Assembly (NCBI GenBank): GCA_019843655.1
Contig: JACDQD010000008.1
Span: forward strand, 17,270,442-17,334,441
Direction: 5' to 3'
From: Lethocerus indicus
Taxonomy: Eukaryota; Arthropoda; Insecta; Hemiptera; Belostomatidae
DNA length: 64,000 nt
Shown: piece after piece, positions 12,228 through 22,479 of the stretch
Position numbering within the stretch: the stretch's first letter is position 1
How the letters are laid out: each line of letters begins with the position of its first letter
The notes under the pieces: generated by a model
Seen by the model: only the letters and a program-made list of their open reading frames with translations
What the model was told of the DNA's origin: nothing
Database searches by the model: none
Program-made: the position numbers and the translations under genes

Positions 12228-13521
12228 GGGGGTTGGGGAGCAACAAGTGTAAGGGTGCCGGGGCGCGGTGACAGGTGGCGGAATCAATACGGGCCCTGGC
12301 CGACCAAACCCCGGCTCCGTGGGCTCAGCCAAACACAATCACCGATATTTCCACAGGATTGACCCTCTCAATAGAACGGGCACGGACTCCACTCGCAAAA
12401 TCAAACTACAAATTAACCGGCCCCAATTGTGTTACACCGACTCCTATCCGACCGGTAGAGCCCTTCGCCCCAATATAAACCGCGTTTCATTGCCCGACTA
12501 TTTCCCCTTTCATAAGGGTTTCGAAACTTTATTTCTAATCCACAATACTCCCTACAATTAAAGAAAGGGTTTACCATAAAAATTAACAGCAACTATTCAG
12601 CACTGACTCATGAATAGTATGAGACCGCTCTCATAAAATCAAAATTAAAATTAAGAAGTCAAAGTTAATTTAAATTCCATTTAAGTATTATGCCCGAAGT
12701 AAAATTTGGGGTATCGATTCCAACTCGAAATGCCTCTTAATGAAATATAAAACCAGATATACGGACAGAGGGAAGGTTTAGCTGTCAATATTGATTGCCG
12801 GCAGGACGTAATTCATTAGCCGAATGAGAAGGGGGCTTCAACCGTACCATGTGTTGACTAGCACTTTGTTATCGTCGGTTACCATGGCGGCGCCTACTAG
12901 ACAGGAGGTACTCGAATTTCCTAAGAGGGCACGCCCCTTAACGAATTTCCTAATAGAGACGAAATATGCCATGAGAATGAAATGTACTGTACGTGCAGTG
13001 CCAGTGGTCGCACGAAAACTATTATTTATGATGAGGTCTGTATATATTTAATACACATTTTTTAAAACTCTATTTAATTTATATAGCGCTATTATCTACT
13101 TTTGCTGTTTGAGCGCTTCACATATTTTTATTATCTTTCAGGAATATTCGAGAATTCAAAATAATACTCTAATAATTACAGTCCTAACAAGAATATGTTA
13201 TTACATAATAATACCTGTTATTATGAATAATGGTTTGTTCAATGATTTACATAAGGTTGGGGTGCCCAACCTGATTTTCCCTGTCTAAATATTCCGCTAT
13301 TTCCCCTTTACAGGCGTAATTCCATGGAGCGATACATACAGCCTTTATGGAAGGACCGTGTTCGGGGGGACCCGATATTGTTCGGGGTCGAAAAAAATAG
13401 ACAGGAATCTGATTATCGCGACCGATTCGTAGGAAGAGGGCCGGAAATTATATTTTCCAATTCCGCGACTTAACAGGATTGGCCGTGCGGAAATACCGAT
13501 GCCGCGTATATATAGCCGAGA

Positions 13522-13531
13522 GGGGGGGGGG
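13522..13531 (+). repeat. G10 homopolymer
   Basis: Ten consecutive G bases inside a GC-rich block, following a TATATATAG word. Confidence 0.95.
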
Positions 13532-14856
13532 TTTAATGGTGCGAGCGCGAGCCCAATATTTCATCGCGGGGAGAACATCCGCCAATTGAACGGGCGCCCC
13601 ATTACCGGTCTACTCGGCCCGGAAAATTAATTTTTCTTGCGACGATTCCCATCCTGTACACCCCAAGAGCACCATTATACGGGCGGGGAATGATCATATT
13701 GGAAACCGTACACTAGTTGCCCTGTCAATTCGATATAGTCTTAATTCATGAAGAACCGAGATTACCCTGAGATAAATACCGATTATATTGTCAGTAGCAG
13801 TCATGAAAATAAATTATTGCGAATGTTATTTCACGTGACTGTTGCTGTCTTTGTCTAAATCGGCTGGAGTATATATGTTTTGTAATTCATTCTCTCGTCT
13901 GAATGCCTTAATATACTGGAATAAAGTCTCGAAACGCTACCGGCGTTGGCGAGAGCCGAAACCGGTCGAGCCAGACAGGGCCAGAGTATTAATTCAAGTG
14001 GACAAAATTACAAAGGCGAGTAATTAAATTACTTCCTTCTTTCGAGTATAGAAAGGAAAAAGTTTCTTTCAGAGAAAAAGGACACCTCGCCAAAGAAAGG
14101 AGCATGCGCGCAAACAGGCTATATCCTATAAAATGCAAGATTTAAAATTCAAATTGCGCTAATGATATCGTTCTTTCCCCAACAACGCCGTGATGAATTG
14201 TTTCTTGCATAACAAAAATTAATCACGGTACATATGCAACATGGGGCATGTACAAATTATTTCAGAACGAGTGTTACTCCAATACGATTGCCTGTACTAG
14301 TCGTTTCAATGGGGCTTCAATTGCCCAAATTTATTCAAACTATCTAAATGTACCTCTATAATCGGCGAAGTCTTAATCGGATGCCTCCATTCTCCCAAGA
14401 ATCCACTCCGAATATTTCCCGAGGGGTAGATCTTTGGGCTGCCCTCGGGGGGTTTTCGCGGTCTCTTCTTTTACAAATGTCAGTATCGTGACATTTAACA
14501 CAGACATTATCTGATGCATTATTACTTGAACAGTTACATTTATATACGTGTACATACGTATATACACAACAAATACTGGTAAGGACTGTCATGAAAGTAG
14601 AATTTAATATTTATATTTTTATACAATACATGCAAGTTAGATGTATATGTATATATTCTAATAAATAAACCATATCTATGTCTCTTCCTTTCTTTCCCTC
14701 TATGAGAAATGAAATACGATCGATAACAGAAAAAGACACGATAGTAAAGCCGGGGTTCGGTTTTAAAACTCGCCCCTAATTGAGGTCAGGGTTGTCGGAG
14801 ACGGTGGAAATATCTCGGAGGGCGGGTATCCAGTATACTTTTACTATCAAATGCAG

Positions 14857-14905
14857 TTAACGTCCCGAGTATTTATGAAGGCTACGCCCTGGATGGTAGG
14901 AGTAG
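14857..14905 (+). other. Candidate 49-nt internal exon (low confidence)
   Basis: An acceptor ending ACTATCAAATGCAG precedes 14857, and a good donor (GTAG|GTGAGT) follows 14905. Two of three frames are open. One reads NVPSIYEGYALDGRS after two leading bases, the other LTSRVFMKATPWMVGV. Chance pseudo-exons of this kind are common in 64 kb of animal DNA and no protein family is recognised. Confidence 0.12.
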
Positions 14906-14979
14906 GTGAGTTTTACGACGAGACTGATGAGGAGGGTGAGAACATAACGCCCCTGTAACAACCAATGGCAAATAAAGGG

Positions 14980-15006
14980 GAGAGAGAGAGAGAGAGAGAG
15001 AGAGAG
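14980..15006 (+). repeat. (GA)13 microsatellite
   Basis: A perfect GA run of 27 bp, followed by imperfect purine-rich sequence to about 15,060. Confidence 0.97.
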
Positions 15007-16042
15007 GAGGAGAAAAGGAGAGAGGGATAACGGGAGGGAGACAGAGTGGGAGGGAGAAGGTGGTAATTACGACCCCCTCTATAAATTTTCAAATTACGAT
15101 TACCAAATACAGAATCCGGGAGGGATAGACTGAATTTTCCTTGAATTAAAGTTTTTAACTAATTAACGAGGGGTACTCAAAAGCTCCATAAAAAAGCAAT
15201 ATAATTATAAAAATTTTCAATTTTATCTCTGGAAGTTCGAACCCAACTTGAAAAATATTTACGCAGTGAAACCTGAGGGTAAGGAAAATTTCTACCTGCT
15301 TATCCTATATGAGAATTCGACACGGACAAAACTTCCTTCTAGTTAAACGCGGGTTGAGTTTTTCCCAGAATTATCTCTTGAATATTCCTCACTAAAATCA
15401 ATTCCTAAAATACATAACATTGGAAAAAACCATTTCATATTCAAATACTTTCACCATTTGTTTATTATTAGCGTGCTCTCTGCATTAATTTTTAATTATC
15501 CATCGCACTTATGAAATGTAATGTATAAAGAAGGACTTTATGTATATCATATTACACCAACTTCACGGATACGCCCATTGTACGGGGGCGCCGTCTAATC
15601 GGTTTAACGAGCCGTCGAGTATAATAAGGAAAATGAAGCCACCGGCAAGCCGAGAGTTGGGTCCTAAAAAGATGAACGAGATCTAACAAGCGGAGAATTA
15701 ATCTCATTGTCTGTTAAAGTTGGCTTAGTAAAGACGGACCTGCAGGATTATCGTCAGGGGGGTATTGTAAGCTCCTTTCAATTTCTTGATCCGAAACTAG
15801 TTCCTTCACCAGCAGTAGAAAGGAATCAGAATTCCTGACCATTTAACACTGCCTTATTGATTTTATGGTTAAGGCAGAGGAGGAACAAGTTGGCCCATCA
15901 CATTGGGCGGATTCGGAAAAAACATCTTTTTTCGTTTTTATATCACAACTCTTTATTTTACCGTTAGACGTTTATCAAAATTTATTTCTTCTTAATATTC
16001 AGGAGATATTACCAGCGGCATTTAAGATACAGAAAAAATATG

Positions 16043-16072
16043 ATTTTGTTCACTCAACGGAGTGAACAAAAT
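16043..16072. other. Perfect 13-bp stem-loop
   Basis: ATTTTGTTCACTC (16043-16055) and GAGTGAACAAAAT (16060-16072) are exact reverse complements around the 4-base loop AACG. A further ATATG (16038-16042) can pair with CATAT (16080-16084) across a 7-base bulge. It could be a cruciform, a small structured RNA or a relic of a foldback insertion. Confidence 0.6.
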
Positions 16073-19000
16073 GCTTCAGCATATATATACATTCAAAATA
16101 ACTCAATAATATACCATTTATTTGGTAGTGAGAAAGGAGGTAATAACTCTTATATAACAAGAACTATTATATACAGAATAATTGTGAAGTATACATTATT
16201 ATGTTATTAACATTTTGAAAAGGGCTGGACCATAAAACAAAACCCACACAAGGCCAAAAGAATGGAATTAATAAAAATAGACGACAGTATTTATACCATT
16301 ATTACTTAGCATTTGTTGTCTTATTGTAAGACAACCTAAATATCAATTGGCCTATATATCAATTAAATTTATAACTAATAATAATGACCTCTATTTCGTT
16401 TAATCAGATCAAATAAAATAGGGAATTCTAAAGTAATTTTTTAAATATAAACATTAGAAACGGCTATGGAAAACTGACGTTGTATATTTAATGTACTGAC
16501 CGGTAATGATCGGTTGTTCTTGCCATCGTTGGCTTTTAATAGTTTTCAGGACTCAAAACAATTTTTCCAGAGTATAATCTCTCGTAGCCAATTTTGGCAC
16601 TCCGATTATTAAACGAGTGCAATACGTATAACCAGTCCCGGGGCCGTGTTACACCTTAACGCGATTCATTACCGGGCATAACTCATCCCGCCGACCGGAT
16701 GAGGTCTCTGTAAATCTGCATGTCTGGAAACGTAATTAAACTTGGAGCGGACAAATATTTGCCGTTCTCGTTACAACCTGTTTCTAGTTTGCCGAGCAAT
16801 TTAGCAACAGGCCTGAAACACCATTAGAGCCCAAACGGCGAAAAGGATGAGCGTTTTCCCAACCGGGCAAACTAGGAATTTATTATAAATTTTTAAATAT
16901 CCACCAAACTCCCAACCGATTAATCGCAGATCAACGTCAATAAAAAAATCCTGACTTTGTTTTAAGATTTAATAATTGCCTTAGAGCATCCATAGATCAT
17001 TTAAACATTAAATTACAAAATAAAAATAAATTTATATTTCAACTATGTACAAGTTTCATTACCGTATTGTTTAGAAGTCCAAGAAATATAAAAGAATGCA
17101 CTTTATATCCTATAGTGCCTCAGAAGAAAGCATAATATTTCAACGTTTTTATTTTAATTCGCTTTTTTCTTAAGTTCCGGATTACAATATTTCACAGAAG
17201 TAGAACCAAAATGGAATTTTTTCAAGAGACCAATTTTTTAAATGTTACATACATTACAGAGATGTCAACGGTTCTATTGATTATTGCGATTACTCAATCA
17301 TAAAAAGATATAATTATTAAAATTCGTTAAGTATTCGTTAATTATCTGTAATATGTATTAACTTCATGAAGAGCGTATAATTTGTCAAAGGGTCGCAAAT
17401 GGGTCACAAGTTGTATGCGAATCATTGGGTGACACAGCAATATACAAACAAGCCAATTTCTATCTTAAACGGAATACGAAAAGTAGCTTACCGGTTTCAG
17501 GTAACGATCTTCGGAGCTATTTCAGATCTGCGATGGTGATTTCCTGAAACAGAATCAATATTGTATCAGATAACTTAAATACTGTTGCATCAATAAATGT
17601 AATGGTATTAATAGAAGCTCAAGTTAAAATCTAACATATTTTCATTCAGTGCCATGACAAAACCAAATGAATTAAAATAGCTTGAATCACTCCATCGAAT
17701 AATAGTATTATTATTAACAACTTCGGCCTATGCCTTTCATTTCTATGCCTGAAATGAAATAGAAGCCACTTTTTATTGCCATAATTTATTATCATATATT
17801 TGTTAATATATTGTTGTATATCTCTATCAAGAACTCAAATTATGTATTCAACTACCCCTATACTACTTCACCACATCTATACTACCGTTACCATCGCCGT
17901 TATGAAATTAAGGGTAGGCAGGGTATTTAAGGGGAGTCCCTAAGGGGCGAGGAAGAATCAATACACTGAACAGGAAAAAGCCGAGGATTTAAGCAGGACC
18001 AGGGAGCGGACAGCAACTAGACTGATTTATGGGAGCAATCTGAAAAGAGGGGTGCGGTTAGGGGGGGACACGCCGAGACACACAGTGACCAACAACTACG
18101 AACCAAGTATCCAGCCACTAGCCCCCTCCGATGCCGATACTCAATTGAGCCCAATAAGCTTCAACGATTGATGTGCATAAACTAAATCAGAATCCACGAC
18201 GCTATTTTTTGGACACAACGAACTGATAGGACCGGAAACCAAAAAAACGTGATGATTATCCGGAAAAAGATATACTTCGGTGACCATTCTGCATACGGCA
18301 TTTGTATTCATGATGCATATAAAATGAGTGCCTACATTATAGTTCTCACCGGCGTTTAAAACTATAAACAAATTAAAAATGCTTCCTGTTTTCCACTGGC
18401 CTTTTCCACTGCATTACAGAAGGCATACAAAAATATATCGAACTAAATGAAACAACAAATATAGTGAATTCGTGCATACTTATATTTACCCTCTCAACAA
18501 CCCCCCTCTCAACTTTTTCAACTATTGAAAAATAGACTCGTTCTTTCCTTAACAGGAAATAGGAAAAATTATATTTATAAAGGAAATAACATTAAATAAT
18601 AACAAAATTTTGAACCTTTAAATAAACATGAATATTCGATAGATGAGTGCTCATTTGAAACGTAAAGTGAATGAAGAAAGATTACGGTTACAAGTGACGA
18701 CAGTGAAGTTGCTTGCAATACATCGAAACCTTTTTCTGACATCTGGTTTCAATCGCGTTCAATCAACGGGCCTTTTTTCGGACAGAATGTTGGTTTAACA
18801 CACTCACTGTAAAACAGTAGAACCCAAAGCTGAATTCTAGCCGAACGCCCCCGGCTTCACTTCACCGAAAGCGACTTTCATAGTAACGCGGCGCATTGTA
18901 ACGCTTTTAAAGGGGAAGTCGGCAGGGGGCAAAAAACAGAACTTGTGGAGTCAGCGACCCGTCGACTCGGGCCAGACCGACTTGTATTAATGTTTAAAGC

Positions 19001-19321
19001 GATACTTCATAAATGATTTATAGGACTTAGAGGGGGGGACCATCGAATGGTCGATTTTCAGCGGGGAACCCCAAGGCGCCGGGTTTGACACCCGTTCAAC
19101 CAACTTCCAACGGGCCGAGCCAAACCTCTCGGAAACCTTCCAACAGACTATCCGGCTTAATCTCTCCCATAATGCGGGTACTAATATTAATATTCGATAT
19201 CCCCGACTCGAATTTAACACACTCGCGCCGGCCCGCTCCCTCAACGGGATTTAATCATGCGCGTGATTGTAAACTCGCGTTCGAGCCCAATTGCGGAGCA
19301 AACATGCCCCATCAGGCGGGT

Positions 19322-19348
19322 GGTAAACAGGGTAAACAGGGTGAACAG
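19322..19348 (+). repeat. 9-bp tandem repeat, three copies
   Basis: GGTAAACAG, GGTAAACAG, GGTGAACAG lie in direct succession, followed by a degenerate GATGAAGGG. Inside the open frame at 19085-19426 they encode GKQGKQGEQ-type repeats, but there is no other sign that the frame is translated. Confidence 0.85.
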
Positions 19349-20122
19349 GATGAAGGGGGCAATCAGATGACGTCGGATTTGGTGGAAATCAAAGGTAATC
19401 AATTCGACCAATCGTTAAGTAAATAGGTTTAACAGTCTGATTTAATATTGGACATTGGGAACAAACTGAAATAAATCAAAATTTGTATTCTAAACGTTGA
19501 ATATTTTAACACTAAACAATCAATTTCTTATTAGAAAAGCATATAACGTAAACGTAAAAAATAATAAACAAATATTAGAAATCATTCCCTACATTCATTG
19601 AAGTTGATATTTAAGCAATTAGACCCCCTTTTAGATTAGCTTTTATTTTTATTCATAATCCCTCGTAATCGTAAGATTATTAGTTATTTTTATATTGCAA
19701 TGTTATTATCACCCCTTATCCGTACTTTCTCTGTTCAGTTTAACATTTAATTGTCGTTAATAAATTCCAACAAATGCCCAAGGAATAAACACGTAGGATA
19801 CGTTTCTAGAACCATCCGAGTTTAGACTGGTATCTCTTAGGCCATAGCTTGCTTTAAAGACTTCGAAGTGGCGACTGATTTAGAGATGTCAGCGCCTCAA
19901 CTTAAACCGGCATGTCTGCTTTCAGCGGGGAAGTTCGGGGCGAGACCCGGTGTGTGTTGAGTGTTCCACTCCGAACACCAGTGCAAGCAAACGCCCTCGA
20001 GAGAGGGTACGATTCTAAGATGATTTAAGCGAGCGGACAATAGACAGGTTTCCCAGGGCGGGACTAGATTTTCCGGCCCATCGGAGGCCGGCGACACTGG
20101 AGCACAGTAAACGTTAAGCGGT

Positions 20123-20131
20123 GGGGGGGGG
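20123..20131 (+). repeat. G9 homopolymer
   Basis: Nine consecutive G bases (GT followed by G9) in a GC-rich block. Confidence 0.93.
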
Positions 20132-20380
20132 CGGAAAAACAATTTCCAGGAACAAACGGAATCTTTCTTGTAAAGAAAACCGCGGCGCCGGAACTTTCTC
20201 AAACCGCCCCGGGCGGCCCCTCATCCTCCCTCAACGAGTTTGCCGAGCGCCATCAACCCCCCTCCCATCCAACACTATTTGAGACGACGACGGATGTGGA
20301 AGTTTCTACAGTAGATTAGTGCTCAAATATTGAAGCTGTTTGTCTAGATATTTAGTCCCCTGGGAAGTGGTTATATCCTC

Positions 20381-20432
20381 TTTGTTTATTTATTCGAATT
20401 TCCAACCCAAAGGCTGACTTTATGCTAACAAT
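20381..20432 (+). repeat. Dispersed repeat, copy A
   Basis: A T-rich lead (TTTGTTTATTTATTC) is followed by CAACCCAAAGGCTGACTTTA at 20403. The 30-bp core matches a second copy at 21,240-21,269 at 24 of 30 positions in the same orientation, 837 bp away. Probably a diverged interspersed or segmental repeat; the family is not recognised. Confidence 0.45.
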
Positions 20433-21221
20433 ACCGCCGCCACTTAACATAACGGACACTAACGAGAATTGGATTATCAAAACTTATTTAATGAAACACC
20501 CATCCAAATGAAAATTACAAACGTTTCGAAATAAAGTTTTAAGCAATGTTTTTTATTATCGCAGATAAATACGAATTGCTTTATTGCAGTCAACAAGTAA
20601 ATTTGCGTTGAACCACACTCCATGCCTAATCACGTTTTCAATAAGGCAGTTATATAAGTTGTGTTATATGTATCCAAATTGTAAATAAAAATTTAATATT
20701 CGTGATTTATTAGTATATATAAGAAAATTCAGATAATACAATGTTACACCGTGTCTTTCTAATAATCAATGAAAGCTTAGTTCAGTAAAGAAAGCTACGC
20801 GTTGATAATTTAGGTTTTAATGTACACAATACTGCATAATGAATACTGGATATCTATGATACAATCTCTTTCCAGATCCTGTGGAGGTAGATATCCTACG
20901 AAACTTAAGATAACTGGCCAACAATAGACACATATTTTTTATAACGGATCTAGGCAAAGCTCCTAGCGTTTTCTGACATTAATTCGAGACATTAGTTTCT
21001 GGCCGGTTTATTACGTCGAATTCGTTGCATACAAGTAATCTTGTATTAAAATTATTTCGAAAGGCCGTGCAATATTTCACTCCACTAGGCATTCAAATTG
21101 TAATCGGGAACTTCATTCATTAAACCCGTCCGACCTGTTGATATGCCGGCATAAGCAAACACCGAAAACAATAAGGTTTACAACGCGGCAAATATCAGTT
21201 TAATAACAGAATCTAAATAGA

Positions 21222-21269
21222 TTTGTTTGTTTTTTTATTCAACCTAAAGGCTTATTTTATGGTAGTAAT
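21222..21269 (+). repeat. Dispersed repeat, copy B
   Basis: TTTGTTTGTTTTTTTATT followed by CAACCTAAAGGCTTATTTTA. Same orientation and arrangement as the copy at 20,381; similarity fades after the TTTATG word. Confidence 0.45.
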
Positions 21270-21718
21270 GGACTCCCCCACTGACAGGCCGAAATGAACC
21301 TTACTTATCATTTATTTAATTTTCGATAAAAAATAACATGATTTACTTGACGAGAAAATTTCCATAACTTCCATATTTTAAAATCTGTAAAATCCTTTGA
21401 ATATAAAAACAGTTCATTAAGAAATTAATCGATTTCGAGAGTATTTGACTAGAAATGAAACCCGGTCAAGAAAGTCCACTTTCATTATTTCATGATTCAC
21501 CGAGGTCCTTGATTATCACAAACTAATTACTCATATCATTACAATTTTCTGGACATAGGATTGATACTACTGCGAACCCTCTTGCAGCAAAAACAGAGAA
21601 AATGTTCATGATTACAGAATTGTGAATAGCTACAATGCGATATCATTAAATTTTATTATCTAACTGTATGTATTATACAGTGTTTCTTACTTCGAGTTAT
21701 ATTGCATATTAGGGAATT

Positions 21719-21744
21719 CGTTACATAAGATTCATTATGTAACG
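21719..21744. promoter_or_regulatory. Palindrome of two D-box (PAR-bZIP) sites
   Basis: CGTTACATAA (21719-21728) and TTATGTAACG (21735-21744) are exact reverse complements around GATTCA. Each arm contains TTATGTAA on one strand or the other; this is the D-box core bound by PAR-bZIP factors (vrille/Pdp1 in flies, DBP/E4BP4 in vertebrates). The right arm fits RTTAYGTAAY completely. Function is inferred. Confidence 0.35.
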
Positions 21745-22479
21745 GCGATTGAGTTTAAGATAAATAGGTTACGTATCCGCAGTTGAGCTGAGTGCGACGG
21801 AGTTAGTTATTTTTTAAAAATAAGGTAGTAAAAAAACATAAAATCAACAATTTAAGGTCTACACAGTTAAAATTCACCCAAATGCTTTGCATAATAAACT
21901 TATTACCTCAGTGATGCAAATTCACGAATTGGCCGTTTGCGGTTTTTCTCCATCATCAGTTCTGGTGGGGGATGCTGGCGCACTGCGAGAGAAATAAAAC
22001 GTTTACGATCACGCGCTTGTTGCACGAGTTGCATATAAATATTACATGCGACCCAGTGGATACGCCGACAGCGGGGGCGGTGCCCTAACAAACTCAACTT
22101 GAAATACAAAATCCAATAAAAATTTCATGCAAATCTCGGTTTTCAACAACGAGCACCCTAATAAAACTCAAGTATTTGAATGCGGAATGTAATCATATCC
22201 AATTGCAACAATAAAAATAACAACAATGAAAGAGTCGACGGACTGATCCTTAAACTGTATTTTAACCCTAATTTGTATATGGTAAAATATCTAAGTAATC
22301 TTAAATTATTTATTATTTAAGTAATTTTAAATAATTAGTGATTTTACTTATCAGTTTTATCGAAAATGCGTAAACATGAAAACATTGCGTAGGAAGCAGT
22401 AAAAAATGTCTTAAATCAGTAAGAATTAATATGCGCTAACAAAGAATGTAATGCTACCGTTGTGTGCCCCTTGGAAAAC

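Larger units (their letters stand above)
12228..14976. other. Non-coding interval with two GC-rich blocks
   Basis: 12,230-12,480 and 13,300-13,700 are GC- and CpG-rich. The second holds a G10 run (13522-13531). 12,880-12,895 contains ACCATGGCGGCGCC, with a YY1/Pho-like ATGGCGGC core. 12,570-12,760 and 13,050-13,260 are AT-rich. No gene recognised. Confidence 0.65.
15010..20370. other. Mostly AT-rich non-coding interval
   Basis: No gene supported. GC-rich blocks lie at 16,500-16,890, 18,830-18,980, 19,020-19,390 and 19,890-20,260. A perfect hairpin is at 16,043-16,072. A 113-codon plus frame at 19085-19426 contains a 9-bp tandem repeat but no known domain, and is overlapped by an 85-codon minus frame. 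16,900-17,400 is strongly AT-rich. Confidence 0.65.

Noticed and set aside
11910..12338. 142-codon serine/leucine/phenylalanine-rich minus frame in the tandem duplication
   Set aside because: It is the translation of the pyrimidine-rich complement of a purine-rich repeat; the plus strand is open over the same bases.
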